DNA of 64,000 bases from Aliiroseovarius sp. PrR006 (lineage in GTDB: Bacteria > Pseudomonadota > Alphaproteobacteria > Rhodobacterales > Rhodobacteraceae), in assembly GCF_010500215.1 (NCBI RefSeq), contig NZ_JAAGOY010000004.1:1178001-1242000 (forward strand). The letters are read 5' to 3'. The notes below the pieces were generated by a model. That model did not search any database. It was not told where the DNA came from and was given only the letters and a program-made list of their open reading frames with translations. The translations under genes and the position numbers were made by a program. This document shows, piece by piece, positions 34,681 to 43,710 of this stretch; positions within the stretch are counted from its first letter, which is position 1, and every line of letters starts with the position of its first letter.

Positions 34681-35559
34681 ATGACCCATCGCGATGCACC
34701 TGCACTGCTCTACGAGATGCTGAGGTCTTTCGCCTCATTGGCGCAAACCTTGAACCTTTCCAAGACGGTCAAGAACCTTGGAAGCACGCGTCAAACTGTA
34801 CGTCGGCACATTGATCACCTTGAAGAATATATGGGCAATCCGCTGTTCTCGTTTGACAACCGACAGTACAAACTGACCGAAACCGGAGAGAACGCCCTTA
34901 AAGAGGCCGAAGAGCTTCTGGCGCGGGGCGAAGCGTGGTTGAACAGCGAAAGCAGGCATGTTCACGGCCTGCACTACCTCGCCTTGCAAGCAGGTAAGAT
35001 CCCCTACTTCTTGCAGCAGCATCCTTTGACCGCGTTATGGGACAATTCATCCGAGCTTTTGAAGTTTGGGTTCCATTGCTGGGCACAGTCCGAAGGCGAG
35101 TTGGAGAGCCCAGATTTCGCCAATTTGCGTCCTTATTTAATGGTGTTCAGATACAACCGGCAAAACGGCGACTGGATTTGTACTGAAGTCGGCGAGAAAT
35201 CGTCCTTCGCAACCTGGTTTGGGTGGGAAAAGTACAGGTCTGCCGTTGGGCGCAGCGCGGTCAATCTGCCCACCGACAAAGGATACAGCTATCTGCTAAC
35301 GCAGTCCTTCCACGATGTGGCCAGCACGCGCAGCGTAAGACTGGACCATATCCATACCCACATGCCGTATGGACCGGATGATACACCAACACCAATCTCG
35401 TATCATCGCTTGGTTATGGCCTGCCGATATGCGGACGGAGATCTGGCCTTGGCGACGCTGATTGACCGGACCCTGAACGTTGAAATTCTGGATCTTCCGG
35501 ACGACATGCGGCTGGCGATGCCCCCTGAACTGGCAATGGATACAAAACCGCCTTTCTGA
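34681..35559 (+). CDS. HTH regulator with LysR-like N-terminus and unusual C-terminal domain
   Basis: A 292-residue predicted DNA-binding protein. Residues about 10-70 form a LysR-like winged HTH (SLAQTLNLSKTVKNLGSTRQTVRRHIDHLEEYMGNPLF, then YKLTETGENALKEAEELL). The remainder is not a LysR substrate domain; segments such as PYLMVFRYNRQNGDWICTEVG and SSFATWFGWEKYRSAVGRSAVNLP suggest a PAS-like sensor, which is only a guess. ATG 34681 has AAGGAG five bases before it. G+C is below the genome average (27 of 60 in 35101-35160). Followed after 129 bases by the GNAT-like gene in the same direction, probably a functional pair. Confidence 0.72.
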   Translation: MTHRDAPALLYEMLRSFASLAQTLNLSKTVKNLGSTRQTVRRHIDHLEEYMGNPLFSFDNRQYKLTETGENALKEAEELLARGEAWLNSESRHVHGLHYLALQAGKIPYFLQQHPLTALWDNSSELLKFGFHCWAQSEGELESPDFANLRPYLMVFRYNRQNGDWICTEVGEKSSFATWFGWEKYRSAVGRSAVNLPTDKGYSYLLTQSFHDVASTRSVRLDHIHTHMPYGPDDTPTPISYHRLVMACRYADGDLALATLIDRTLNVEILDLPDDMRLAMPPELAMDTKPPF

Positions 35560-35688
35560 AGTCTTGTTTTCAGCTTCTGTGTCAATTTCACGCCACATAC
35601 TTGACTATTTCCAACCGTGACGGGTTCATTCGACAAATCGTGGTGAACGCGCGAAACTTGGTCATAACCACTGATAAATGAGGTTCAG

Positions 35689-36405
35689 ATGACCATTCAC
35701 GATACATTCGCCGGCGCGCAGTACATCACGCGCATGCTGGACATCATTGCAGAGAAGGGCGTGATGATCGAAATAGGGACAGATTTCGATCTTTACGCGA
35801 GCTATATTGAAAAACACCGGACCAAGCTTCCACTGGGTCTGGCCTTCGACCCCAAGGTTCAGAAATTAACCGAAGACACCGGGTTCTGGATCGCGGGTTG
35901 GGACAGCGAAGGCAAGATGATGCACTCGCAAGCGATGCGCATGATCGACATGTCCGACACCTATCTGTCAGACTATCTTAGCGAGAATTTTCAACGGTTT
36001 GCACCACCTGGATACACTCTGGACATGAGCCGCAGCATCTACCGGGCTGGCCCCGGCGCGAAGCGGATTACCGGCCGGATTTGCTATCACGGGGACCTTT
36101 GGGTCGAAAGCAGCGACCGTTATCGCGGCACTGGGCTTCCCGGCATTCTGGCGCGATTCGCCCTAGCAACGAGTCTTCTGCGTTGGTCGCCGGATCACGT
36201 ATTCGGTTTCATGGCCCAGCATCACGCTTTCCGTGGCCTCGCCGAACGCGAGGGATACATGCACTGTGAGCCGGGCGCACTGGAATTACACACGCGCGAG
36301 TTGAATACGGTGATTCGCGGATTCCTGACCTATATGTCGCGCGAAGACTTGAACTTCCTGATGGAAATCTGCCCGCGCGAGTTCGTGATGTCTCAGGCGG
36401 CATAA
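35689..36405 (+). CDS. GNAT-like protein of unknown function
   Basis: A 238-residue soluble protein. The centre (about residues 125-185: RITGRICYHGDLWVESSDRYRGTGLPGILARFALATSLLRWSPDHVFGFM) follows the strand/turn/helix order of GNAT motif A, including RGTGL for pyrophosphate of acetyl-CoA, and AEREGYMHCEP resembles motif B. No specific family recognised; acyl-homoserine-lactone synthase was considered and rejected. ATG 35689 follows GAGGTTCAG, a moderate ribosome site. It pairs with the regulator just upstream and ends in a terminator before hisB. Confidence 0.65.
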   Translation: MTIHDTFAGAQYITRMLDIIAEKGVMIEIGTDFDLYASYIEKHRTKLPLGLAFDPKVQKLTEDTGFWIAGWDSEGKMMHSQAMRMIDMSDTYLSDYLSENFQRFAPPGYTLDMSRSIYRAGPGAKRITGRICYHGDLWVESSDRYRGTGLPGILARFALATSLLRWSPDHVFGFMAQHHAFRGLAEREGYMHCEPGALELHTRELNTVIRGFLTYMSREDLNFLMEICPREFVMSQAA

Positions 36406-36450
36406 ACACGCGCGGACGGGATTTCCCGTCCGGTGCACCTGACCGGATTT

Positions 36451-36478
36451 GGGGCGCGCAGACCACAGCGCCCCTTTT
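36451..36478 (+). terminator. Intrinsic terminator of the GNAT-like gene
   Basis: 7-bp stem GGGGCGC / GCGCCCC with a 10-base loop, followed by TTTT. A second small hairpin (GGACGGGA/TCCCGTCC region) lies just upstream. Confidence 0.8.
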
Positions 36479-36549
36479 CGTTCCGTTTGCCGTCTTTTCG
36501 CCGCCGCCCCGCCCCCCTATAAGGGGCGCAGGTAATAAAAGGACATGCC

Positions 36550-37137
36550 ATGCGGCGCGCTACGATCACTCGCAAAACCGCTGAAACCGCAATCTCGGTC
36601 GAACTGAACCTCGACGGGACCGGTCAGTATGACAATCAGACCGGCGTGGGCTTTTTTGACCATATGCTGGATCAGCTGTCGCGCCACTCGCTGATCGACA
36701 TGACGATCCGCGCCGAAGGGGATCTGCATATCGACGATCACCACACGGTCGAAGATACCGGCATTGCCATCGGGCAAGCGCTGGTCGCAGCACTTGGCGA
36801 CAAGAAGGGCATCCGTCGCTATGGCGAATGCCACCTGCCAATGGATGACGCGCAAGTTCGTGCAGCGCTGGACCTGTCCGCCCGCCCGTTCCTGATTTGG
36901 AATGTGGACTTCGCCGCTCCGAAGATCGGCAATTTCGACACTGAACTGGTGCGCGAGTTCTTCCAGGCGCTGGCAACGCACGGCGGCATCACGCTGCATA
37001 TCGACCAGATCCACGGCTTCAACGCCCACCACGTGGCCGAAGCCGCGTTCAAGGCTGTGGCCCGTGCGCTGCGCATCGCCGTTGAAACCGATCCGCGCAA
37101 GGCGGACGCCATCCCCTCGACCAAAGGTGCGCTCTGA
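36550..37137 (+). CDS. hisB: Imidazoleglycerol-phosphate dehydratase
   Basis: Sixth step of histidine synthesis: IGP to imidazole-acetol phosphate, a Mn-dependent dehydration. The 195-residue monofunctional form (no phosphatase domain) has both metal-binding repeats: [12 protein letters not shown] with [14 protein letters not shown] near residue 62, and [15 protein letters not shown] near 159. AAAGGA precedes ATG 36550. Followed after 24 bases by hisH. Confidence 0.98.
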   Translation: MRRATITRKTAETAISVELNLDGTGQYDNQTGVGFFDHMLDQLSRHSLIDMTIRAEGDLHIDDHHTVEDTGIAIGQALVAALGDKKGIRRYGECHLPMDDAQVRAALDLSARPFLIWNVDFAAPKIGNFDTELVREFFQALATHGGITLHIDQIHGFNAHHVAEAAFKAVARALRIAVETDPRKADAIPSTKGAL

Positions 37138-37161
37138 CGCGCACCCGATCGGAGACCTATT

Positions 37162-37800
37162 ATGCTGACCGTGATCATCGACTATGACAGCGGCAACCTG
37201 CACTCGGCCGAAAAAGCGTTTCAGCGCATGGCGGCCGAGACAAACGCAGGCGACGTGATCGTTTCCACCAAGCCCGAGGACGTATCCCGCGCAGACCGGA
37301 TCGTCCTGCCCGGCGACGGGGCTTTTCCGGCGTGCCGCCAACAGCTGTCCGACCATCGCGGCATCTATGAAGCGCTGGAAGAGGCCGTCATCACGCAGGG
37401 CCGCCCCTTCATGGGCATCTGCGTGGGTATGCAGATGCTAGCCACCGTCAGCCACGAATATCAGGACACGGACGGGTTCGACTGGATCAAGGGCCATGTG
37501 CGCAAGATCACTCCGGCTGATCCTGCGCTGAAAGTGCCGCATATGGGCTGGAACGATCTGGTGATCGACAGCGACCACCCGGTGCTGGATGGCGTGAAAA
37601 CCGGCGACCATGCCTATTTCGTGCACTCGTATCACTTCGTCGTGGACAACGCGGGGGAGCGTCTGGCCCATTGTGACTATGCCGGTGACATCACCGCTAT
37701 TGTCGGACGTGACAACATGATCGGCATGCAATTCCACCCGGAAAAAAGCCAAGCTGCAGGGCTAAGGATGATCGCCAATTTCCTGACCTGGACACCGTAA
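37162..37800 (+). CDS. hisH: Imidazole glycerol phosphate synthase, glutaminase subunit
   Basis: Supplies ammonia from glutamine to HisF. The 212-residue class I amidotransferase has the nucleophile Cys in MGICVGMQML near residue 87 and the His-Glu pair in GMQFHPEKSQAAG near 193. Ends with a terminator shared with the antisense DUF2147 gene that separates it from hisA. Confidence 0.97.
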   Translation: MLTVIIDYDSGNLHSAEKAFQRMAAETNAGDVIVSTKPEDVSRADRIVLPGDGAFPACRQQLSDHRGIYEALEEAVITQGRPFMGICVGMQMLATVSHEYQDTDGFDWIKGHVRKITPADPALKVPHMGWNDLVIDSDHPVLDGVKTGDHAYFVHSYHFVVDNAGERLAHCDYAGDITAIVGRDNMIGMQFHPEKSQAAGLRMIANFLTWTP

Positions 37801-37804
37801 ACAA

Positions 37805-37834
37805 AAGGGCGCCGCATCGGGCGCCCTTCTTGAT
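37805..37834. terminator. Bidirectional terminator between hisH and the DUF2147 gene
   Basis: 9-bp stem AAGGGCGCC / GGCGCCCTT with a 6-base loop. T-rich sequence on both sides serves the two convergent genes. Confidence 0.88.
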
Positions 37835-37848
37835 TTTAGAACCAGCGG

Positions 37849-38232
37849 TTATTGAACCTTAGTCCAAGTCTGCTTCTTGCAGATCGGCCCCACACAGCCT
37901 GCGACTTTCAACGTCGATCCCGACAGTGTCATTTTCGACTTATAGACCTTGTCCGTCGAAGGCTGCCAGATCTTGCCGCCCGAATACTTACCGCTCCCTT
38001 TGGCGTTCATGTCCCAGACCAACTGTTTTCCGATATTCTCGGACTGGTATTCGCCCGACGCATTGAACGTGCGCGAAATCACACCGCACAAAGCCGCCCC
38101 GCATTGCGAAAAGGTGACATGTGCATAAGCGCCATCATCCACCTGCGTCTTCCACACACCCAGCACTGGTTCAGCCATGGCCGGTCCTGCCAGCCCAACT
38201 GCAAGCGCCACTGCGGCAATCACTCGTTTCAT
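37849..38232 (-). CDS. DUF2147 exported protein
   Basis: A 127-residue periplasmic protein with a signal peptide (residues 1-20, cleaved after GPAMA). The mature part is the DUF2147 fold: [73 protein letters not shown], with four Cys likely disulphide-bonded or metal binding. ATG 38232 has GGAGG close upstream. It lies antisense between hisH and hisA. The family is widespread in alphaproteobacteria; its function is unknown. Confidence 0.9.
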   Translation of the reverse strand: MKRVIAAVALAVGLAGPAMAEPVLGVWKTQVDDGAYAHVTFSQCGAALCGVISRTFNASGEYQSENIGKQLVWDMNAKGSGKYSGGKIWQPSTDKVYKSKMTLSGSTLKVAGCVGPICKKQTWTKVQ

Positions 38233-38371
38233 AGGATCCTCCCTGTTTTGCGGATATCCTGACGTCCCCGGCGGCGCTGTGGCAAGTATGACGTGGCGGG
38301 AGGTCGCGCTTGGCTTTCCCCCTTGTCCGTGCAAAAAGCAGCGCAACCGACTGATTAACGGAGCGCCAGCC

Positions 38372-39094
38372 ATGATCCTCTATCCTGCCATCGACCTGAA
38401 AGACGGCCAATGCGTGCGCTTGCTGCGCGGCGAGATGGAAGAAGCAACCGTGTTTAACGACGACCCCGCAGCTCAGGCGCGGGCGTTTCAGGACGCGGGT
38501 TGCGAATGGATCCATCTGGTCGACCTGAACGGTGCGTTCGCAGGCGAGCCAGTGAACGGCGCCGCCGTCGAAGCCATCTTGGGCGCCATCGACGTCCCTG
38601 CCCAGCTGGGCGGCGGCATCCGCGACATGGCCACCATCGAAAGCTGGATCGAAAAGGGTCTGTCCCGCGTGATCCTTGGCACTGTGGCCGTCGAAAACCC
38701 CGATCTGGTCCGTGAAGCCTCCCGCGCCTTCCCGGGCAAGGTCGCCGTCGGCATCGACGCCCGTGACGGTCGCGTTGCCACCAAAGGCTGGGCCGAGGAA
38801 ACCGACGTCATGGTCACCGACCTTGCCAAGTCGTTTGAGGACGCAGGCGTCTGCGCCATCATCTACACCGACATCAACCGCGACGGCGCGATGCAAGGCC
38901 CGAACACCGAGGCGACTGCCGATCTGGCCCGCGCGGTCTCGATCCCCGTCATCGCATCAGGCGGCGTCAGCTCGTTGGACGACCTGCGCGCGCTGAAATC
39001 CTGCGGTGCCCCCCTGAACGGCGCCATCTCGGGCCGCGCGCTTTATGACGGCGCGATTGATTTGAAAGAGGCGTTGGACGTCCTGAAAGGCTGA
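38372..39094 (+). CDS. hisA: ProFAR isomerase
   Basis: Isomerises phosphoribosylformimino-AICAR-phosphate in histidine synthesis; a 240-residue TIM barrel. [17 protein letters not shown] holds the catalytic Asp8, and [12 protein letters not shown] with [13 protein letters not shown] the second-half phosphate site. I start at ATG 38372 (GGAG upstream), the family start; the open frame back to 38177 overlaps DUF2147 antisense and is not coding-like. hisF follows after 3 bases. Confidence 0.97.
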   Translation: MILYPAIDLKDGQCVRLLRGEMEEATVFNDDPAAQARAFQDAGCEWIHLVDLNGAFAGEPVNGAAVEAILGAIDVPAQLGGGIRDMATIESWIEKGLSRVILGTVAVENPDLVREASRAFPGKVAVGIDARDGRVATKGWAEETDVMVTDLAKSFEDAGVCAIIYTDINRDGAMQGPNTEATADLARAVSIPVIASGGVSSLDDLRALKSCGAPLNGAISGRALYDGAIDLKEALDVLKG

Positions 39095-39097
39095 TAC

Positions 39098-39895
39098 ATG
39101 CTGAAAACCCGCATCATCCCCTGTCTCGACGTGGCCGAGGGCCGCACGGTGAAAGGCGTCAACTTCGTCGATCTGATCGACGCGGGCGACCCGGTGGAAC
39201 AGGCGCGCGCCTATGACGCCGCCGGTGCAGACGAACTCTGTTTCCTCGATATCAAGGCGACCCACGAAAACCGGGGCACCATGTATGATCTGGCCACCCG
39301 CACGGCCGAGCAGTGCTTCATGCCGCTGACCATCGGTGGCGGTGTGCGCAGCCCGGAAGACGTGCGCGACCTCCTTCTGGCGGGCGCGGACAAGGTCAGC
39401 TTCAATTCAGCCGCCGTAGCTGACCCGGATGTGATCGCACGTTCGGCAGACCGTTTCGGCAGCCAATGCATCGTGGTCGCCATCGACGCCAAGACCATTG
39501 GACATGACGCGGACGGAAATCCCAACAAATGGGGCATCTTTACCCATGGCGGCCGCAAACCCGCGCTGGATGCGGATGGCAACCCGATTGATGCAGTCGA
39601 GTTCGCCAAACTGATGGAACAGAAAGGCGCGGGTGAAATCCTGCTGACCTCGATGGACCGCGACGGCACCCGCGCAGGCTTCAACCTGCCGCTGACCCGC
39701 GCCATTTCCGACGCGGTGCATGTGCCGGTGATCGCCTCGGGCGGCGTTGGCAATCTGGACCACCTTGTGGAGGGCGTGACCGAAGGCGGCGCCAGCGCTG
39801 TGCTGGCGGCCTCCATCTTCCACTTCGGCGACTACACCATCCGCGAGGCCAAAGAACACATGGCCGCCGCAGGCATCCCGATGAGGCTGACATGA
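39098..39895 (+). CDS. hisF: Imidazole glycerol phosphate synthase, cyclase subunit
   Basis: Partner of HisH; makes imidazole glycerol phosphate and AICAR from PRFAR. A 265-residue TIM barrel with [22 protein letters not shown] (catalytic Asp11), [28 protein letters not shown] and [11 protein letters not shown]. It is slightly longer than the typical 253-258 residues because of a loop around residue 150 ([15 protein letters not shown]). Overlaps hisE by ATGA. Confidence 0.97.
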   Translation: MLKTRIIPCLDVAEGRTVKGVNFVDLIDAGDPVEQARAYDAAGADELCFLDIKATHENRGTMYDLATRTAEQCFMPLTIGGGVRSPEDVRDLLLAGADKVSFNSAAVADPDVIARSADRFGSQCIVVAIDAKTIGHDADGNPNKWGIFTHGGRKPALDADGNPIDAVEFAKLMEQKGAGEILLTSMDRDGTRAGFNLPLTRAISDAVHVPVIASGGVGNLDHLVEGVTEGGASAVLAASIFHFGDYTIREAKEHMAAAGIPMRLT

Positions 39896-40206
39896 GCATT
39901 CTGACCCAACTGGCCGCTACGATCGAGGCGCGCAAATCCGCAGATCCCGACAGCAGCTGGACCGCCAAACTGCTGGCCAAAGGCCCTGAAAAATGCGCCG
40001 AAAAGTTCGGGGAAGAAGCGATCGAGGCTATCATCGCCGCCGCCAAAAACGATCGCGAGAACCTGACCTACGAGGCTGCGGACGTGCTCTATCACCTTCT
40101 GGTCATGCTCGCCGCCCGCGACGTGGCTCTGGAAGACGTGCTGGCCGAGCTTGAGCGTCGCGAAGGCACCTCGGGCATCGCAGAAAAAGCAGCGCGCCAG
40201 ACCTAA
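39892..40206 (+). CDS. hisE: Phosphoribosyl-ATP pyrophosphatase
   Basis: Hydrolyses phosphoribosyl-ATP to phosphoribosyl-AMP, second histidine step. A 104-residue all-alpha MazG-like protein with [25 protein letters not shown] and [19 protein letters not shown], the Glu/Asp metal motif. Last of hisA-hisF-hisE. The monofunctional form implies a separate hisI, not in the window. Confidence 0.97.
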   Translation: MSILTQLAATIEARKSADPDSSWTAKLLAKGPEKCAEKFGEEAIEAIIAAAKNDRENLTYEAADVLYHLLVMLAARDVALEDVLAELERREGTSGIAEKAARQT

Positions 40207-40210
40207 GACT

Positions 40211-40287
40211 CTCTTTTTCTTGTCTTAAATATCCTGGGGGAGCGCCAAATCATAGATTTTGCGCGGGGGCAAAGCCCCCTACCCCAC
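40211..40287 (+). repeat. Convergent-junction intergenic repeat, copy 2
   Basis: Starts five bases after the hisE stop: CTCTTTTTCTTGTCTTAAA, TATCCTGGGGGAGCGCC, an imperfect GCGC hairpin, then GGGGGC-AAAG-CCCCC. Same order and orientation relative to the preceding gene as the copies at 17645 and 61510. Overlaps the stop of the convergent CoA-binding gene. Confidence 0.85.
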
Positions 40288-40731
40288 CAGTTCAGTCAGA
40301 GCACCCGATCCAATCAAGCGCGGATATTCAATCGCAGGGCAGCGATCCTCGACCACCTCGATCCCGCGCGCTTCGGCCTTGGCCCGCGCGGGCGCGTTGA
40401 AGATCTCCAACTGCATCCAGACCGTGCGCAGGTTCGGCAAATTCGCCAATGCGTCGTCCACGAAGGGTTCGATTGCCTCAGAGCGGCGGAAAAGATCGAT
40501 CATGTCGGTCTCTTTCGGCAGATCCGCGACGGATGCCACAACGACTTCGCCAAACATCTCTTTGCCTGCCAATCCTGGATTGACACCAATCACCCGATAG
40601 CCATTTTCAGACAGAAACCGGGCGACGCGGTAAGACGCACGTTCCGGCTTATGCGACAAACCGATAAGGCCGATCACGCGGGTCGAGGTCAGTATATTGC
40701 GAAGGCGGGTGTCGATATCTGTCTGTGTCAT
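40279..40731 (-). CDS. CoA-binding (YccU-like) protein
   Basis: A 150-residue Rossmann-fold protein of the CoA_binding_2 family (YccU-like): RVIGLIGLSHKPERASYRVARFLSENGYRVIGVNPGLAGKEMFGEVVVASVADLP, then VWMQLEIFNAPARAKAEARGIEVVEDRCPAIEYPRL with the conserved Cys. ATG 40731 is preceded by a G-run ribosome site. The family binds CoA; a physiological role is not known. The stop codon lies inside repeat copy 2. Confidence 0.9.
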   Translation of the reverse strand: MTQTDIDTRLRNILTSTRVIGLIGLSHKPERASYRVARFLSENGYRVIGVNPGLAGKEMFGEVVVASVADLPKETDMIDLFRRSEAIEPFVDDALANLPNLRTVWMQLEIFNAPARAKAEARGIEVVEDRCPAIEYPRLIGSGALTELVG

Positions 40732-40939
40732 TCCCCCCCAGCTAATCACCCAAGATGTCCATTCCAAGGCCAGAAAAGAAAAAGCGCCCGAGGGGAGTAT
40801 TGCCTCGGGCGCAGTTGGTGGAACGAGGGACAGTGAATGAGGTTGCAGGCGTTCCACAGCCTGGCCTCTGTTAGTCAGATATGTTGGCGGGGCGGAATTG
40901 GAAGGGCTGGTAAAACACTTGTGATCCGCCCGTCAGGCA
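40732..40939. other. Intergenic region with a terminator and no gene
   Basis: About 200 bases between the CoA-binding gene and the YHS gene. Apart from the hairpin at 40774-40812 nothing recognisable was seen. Confidence 0.6.
40774..40812 (-). terminator. Intrinsic terminator of the YHS-domain gene
   Basis: Perfect 10-bp stem GCGCCCGAGG / CCTCGGGCGC (40784-40793 with 40803-40812), 9-base loop; on the minus strand followed by TTTTTCTTTTC. Confidence 0.93.
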
Positions 40940-41413
40940 TCAGCCCTCAAGAATACCCGGCCAATTCGCATTGCCTTTGGCGATGTTGCCGGGGATGTCC
41001 TGCAACCACAGCTCGCGCGCGCGCAGGCTGAAATTCAGGTAGAGCTTGTCGTCATAGACGGTCCAAGCCTCGGGCACAGTGGGGGCGATATAGCCTTTGC
41101 TGGCCGCATAGGCGCAGTAACCGCCGAACTGTGGCGCGTATTTCGCGGGGTCAGCTGCGAACATGTCGCGGGTTTCGGCGCTGGAGAACAACACCGTCGC
41201 GCCTTCATAGTCCAACGAGAACTCAGTTACCCCAGGCGTCGGTGCACCCTTGGTGAAATAGGCCACGGGGTCATGCCCGTCCCACGCGATGCCATCTTCG
41301 GTATAGACTGGCGGGTTGGCGGCAAAAGCCGGTTGCGTCAGAAGCGCCGCCCCAACGGGGAAAGCGATCAGACCAGACAGAACATGACGGCGGGATAGGG
41401 ACAGTTTCGACAT
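40940..41413 (-). CDS. YHS-domain exported protein with possible Tat signal
   Basis: A 157-residue protein. The N-terminus MSKLSLSRRHVLSGLIAFPVGAALL carries an SRRxVL twin-arginine motif and cleavage after QPAFA. The mature part is a YHS domain (about residues 37-110: GIAWDGHDPVAYFTKGAPTPGVTEFSLDYEGATVLFSSAETRDMFAADPAKYAPQFGGYCAYA), a small fold that often binds metal. The function is unknown; periplasmic metal handling is a fair guess. Single gene with its own terminator. Confidence 0.88.
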   Translation of the reverse strand: MSKLSLSRRHVLSGLIAFPVGAALLTQPAFAANPPVYTEDGIAWDGHDPVAYFTKGAPTPGVTEFSLDYEGATVLFSSAETRDMFAADPAKYAPQFGGYCAYAASKGYIAPTVPEAWTVYDDKLYLNFSLRARELWLQDIPGNIAKGNANWPGILEG

Positions 41414-41488
41414 TGGGACCTCCTTTTTCGGCTGTCCCTAATCTGCGCTGCCGGGGCGGATATTACAGCCCTACCCACAACAAGGTGA

Positions 41489-42271
41489 TCACCGCGTGAG
41501 GCGGGTGGCATAAAGCGCGACTGCCGCCGCGTTGGACACGTTCAGCGAACCAAAGTCGCGCGCGAATGGGATTTTCACCAGCGCATCACAGGTCGCCTTG
41601 GTCTTTTCACGCAGCCCCGGCCCTTCGGCCCCCATGACCAGCGCGACGGGGCGATCCGGACGTGCAGCCAATGCCTCTTCAATGGTCTCAGTCGCCTCGC
41701 CATCCATGCCAAGAACCACAAAACCCATTTTGCGCAACTCTTCCATTGATTCTGCCAGATTGCGTACGCGCAGATAGGGCTGACGCTCCAACGCGCCCGA
41801 AGCGGTCTTGGCCAGGGCACCTGTCTCAGGTGCGGATCCGTGTTTCGTCCCAACAACGGCACTGGCGCCGAACACCTCGGCCGAGCGCAGAATCGCGCCC
41901 ACATTATGCGGATCGGTCACACGGTCGAGCATAACCACGACGGGCATCTTGCCTTCGCCGCCAATCACCCGGCTGGCAAAGTCGCCCCAGTTCAATGGCT
42001 TCACTTCAAGCGCCGCGCCCTGATGAACCGAATTGGGATCAATCGGCGCCGGAAAACTGCGCGGGTCGGCCATTTCAGGCGTCATACCGGAGGTCGCGAT
42101 CGCGTCCGCCAGTTTGTCGCTCGCGTTTTTCGTCACGATCAACCGCAACCGCACGCGGTCTGGGTTCATCAGCGCATCACGCACCGCATGCAGCCCGAAA
42201 AGCCACACGGTTTCAGACGCCGCCTGACGCTTGTCTTGTTCCTTTTTGACGACCCATTTTGGCTTTTTCAT
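41489..42271 (-). CDS. rlmB: TrmH/RlmB-family rRNA 2'-O-methyltransferase
   Basis: SpoU-type methyltransferase, probably 23S rRNA Gm2251. The 260-residue protein has an N-terminal substrate-binding domain (VWLFGLHAVRDALMNPDRVRLRLIVT) and a C-terminal knotted domain with VVMLDRVTDPHNVGAILRSAEVFGASAV, VALVMGAEGPGLREKTK and the SAM-site IPFARDFGSLNVSNAAAVALY. ATG 42271 is the family-like start (MKKPKWVVKKE); an upstream ATG at 42316 is in frame but not family-like. Divergent from tRNA-Tyr. Confidence 0.93.
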   Translation of the reverse strand: MKKPKWVVKKEQDKRQAASETVWLFGLHAVRDALMNPDRVRLRLIVTKNASDKLADAIATSGMTPEMADPRSFPAPIDPNSVHQGAALEVKPLNWGDFASRVIGGEGKMPVVVMLDRVTDPHNVGAILRSAEVFGASAVVGTKHGSAPETGALAKTASGALERQPYLRVRNLAESMEELRKMGFVVLGMDGEATETIEEALAARPDRPVALVMGAEGPGLREKTKATCDALVKIPFARDFGSLNVSNAAAVALYATRLTR

Positions 42272-42356
42272 CACGCGATCCGCTGGAAGTTTTTCAAGGC
42301 CCGGACAATGCGCCATGGCTTTCTAAGAGACAAGTGCATTTGGGCGATTTTTCGTA

Positions 42357-42385
42357 TTGACGCGGCCCGCTGCCCGCGATACCTA
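42357..42385 (+). promoter_or_regulatory. Promoter of tRNA-Tyr
   Basis: TTGACG (42357-42362), exactly 17 bases, TACCTA (42380-42385); predicted transcription start about 28 bases before the tRNA. Confidence 0.65.
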
Positions 42386-42420
42386 GCCCCACGTTCAGCG
42401 CAGATTGCGCAGGAAAAAGT

Positions 42421-42504
42421 GGGCGACAGGCCGCAAGGTGTGGCAGGGGACTGTAACTCCCTCGAGGCGACTCACGCTTGGTTCGATTCCAAGGTCGCCC
42501 ACCA
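42421..42504 (+). tRNA. tRNA-Tyr (GTA)
   Basis: Class II tRNA, 84 bases: acceptor GGGCGAC/GTCGCCC, D stem GCC/GGC, anticodon stem-loop GGGGA-CTGTAAC-TCCCT with GTA at 42453-42455, a long variable arm, T arm CTTGG-TTCGATT-CCAAG, discriminator A and encoded CCA. Confidence 0.95.
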
Positions 42505-42520
42505 TTTTCCAAATCTCCCG

Positions 42521-42585
42521 AAAAACAGATGACGTGAAGTTTGGCTTCGGAACGAAGGGCTTAGGCCCTCGGGACGTCTGTTTTT
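42521..42585. terminator. Terminator between tRNA-Tyr and pabB
   Basis: AAAAACAGA at 42521 pairs with TCTGTTTTT at 42577-42585, enclosing a GGGC-TTAG-GCCC hairpin. A tracts and T tracts at the two ends make it usable in both directions. Confidence 0.75.
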
Positions 42586-42594
42586 GACGCGTAC

Positions 42595-43710
42595 TTACCG
42601 CTCCAATCGCGACGCAAACCGCGCCTTCCACAGCGCCTCTTCGTATTCCGACGCTGCGGTGCTGTCATAGACCAGCCCCCCGCCCACATTCAGCGTCGCG
42701 TCCTGCCCGTCCAGCAAAAGCGTGCGGATGGCAACGTTGAACTCCGCGCGCCCATCGGGGGCCATCCAGCCGATCGAGCCGCAATAGATGTCGCGCGGGT
42801 TGGGTTCCAGCTCGGCGATGATTTCCATCGCACGCAGTTTGGGGGCGCCGGTGATCGAGCCGCAGGGGAAGAGCGCGCACAGGATGTCGGACAGGCTGGT
42901 GCCCGCCTCCATCTGGCCGCGGATCAGCGACACCATTTGGTGTACGGTCTCGTAGCTTTCGACGGTGAACAGCTCGGGCACGTGGACGCTGCCCGCCTCG
43001 CAAATACGCGAGATGTCGTTGCGCAGAAGGTCCACGATCATCAGGTTTTCGGCCTGATTTTTTTCGTCGCTTTTCAGGAACACGGCGCGGGCGGCGTCCT
43101 CGACCGGGTCAGAACTGCGCGGTTGGGTGCCTTTCATCGGGCGGGTCTCGATCATCCCGTCAGCATCCGTACGGAAGAATAATTCGGGCGAGCGGGACAG
43201 GATCGCGGGTAGACCATCGGCCTGCACAAGCGCGCCATATTGAACCGGTTGCAAGCGCGAAAGCGCATGATAGAGCGCCTGCGCGTCGCCTTGCGCCCTG
43301 CCCCGGATCGGGAAGGTCAGGTTCACCTGATAGGTATCGCCCGCGCAGATATAGTCATGCACCGCCTGAAACCCACGAGCATAGGTGTCGGCATCCCAGT
43401 CGGGCGTCAGATCGGACAGCGCGGCGTCGCCGGGCCGAAGCGCGGATGCGGGAGTAGGGCTATCATAAAGACCAAACATCAGCAGCGGCAGGCGGCGGTT
43501 CGGTTTTAGCAGTGCCTCGAGACGCCGCTCCAGCGCATAACCAAGCTCGTAGCTTGCAAACCCAGCCAGCCACGCCCCGCTTTTCTGTGCTTGATCCAGA
43601 CGGTCCAGTGCGGCCGGCACATCGTCCAGAGACCACGCCACGATCTGATCCTGCGGGGCTGTGAACAGCCCCGCATCCCCATCCGGTCCATGATCAAATC
43701 TGATGTCCAC
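42595..43710 (-). CDS. pabB: Aminodeoxychorismate synthase component I
   Basis: Chorismate-binding enzyme for the 4-amino-4-deoxychorismate step of folate synthesis. From GTG 43710 (GGAGG eight bases upstream) it has 371 residues: MDIRFDHGP start, then the chorismate core with YQVNLTFPIRG, PELFF, IETRPMKGTQPR near residue 210, ENLMIVDLLRNDISRICEAGSV and PCGSITGAPKLRAMEIIAELE. The PMKGT form fits PabB (PIKGT in TrpE-like and related proteins). The frame is open to 43758, without a better site. PabA and PabC are not adjacent. Confidence 0.92.
   Translation of the reverse strand: MDIRFDHGPDGDAGLFTAPQDQIVAWSLDDVPAALDRLDQAQKSGAWLAGFASYELGYALERRLEALLKPNRRLPLLMFGLYDSPTPASALRPGDAALSDLTPDWDADTYARGFQAVHDYICAGDTYQVNLTFPIRGRAQGDAQALYHALSRLQPVQYGALVQADGLPAILSRSPELFFRTDADGMIETRPMKGTQPRSSDPVEDAARAVFLKSDEKNQAENLMIVDLLRNDISRICEAGSVHVPELFTVESYETVHQMVSLIRGQMEAGTSLSDILCALFPCGSITGAPKLRAMEIIAELEPNPRDIYCGSIGWMAPDGRAEFNVAIRTLLLDGQDATLNVGGGLVYDSTAASEYEEALWKARFASRLER

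Noticed and set aside
35689-36405. Acyl-homoserine-lactone synthase (LuxI-like) for the GNAT-like gene next to a regulator
   Set aside because: The size fits, but the conserved LuxI residues (the N-terminal Arg/Phe/Trp pattern and the central Asp/Arg set) are not present, and the regulator has no autoinducer domain.
38177-38371. Upstream in-frame extension of hisA
   Set aside because: It overlaps the DUF2147 signal-peptide region antisense, and HisA proteins begin MILYPAIDL at 38372.
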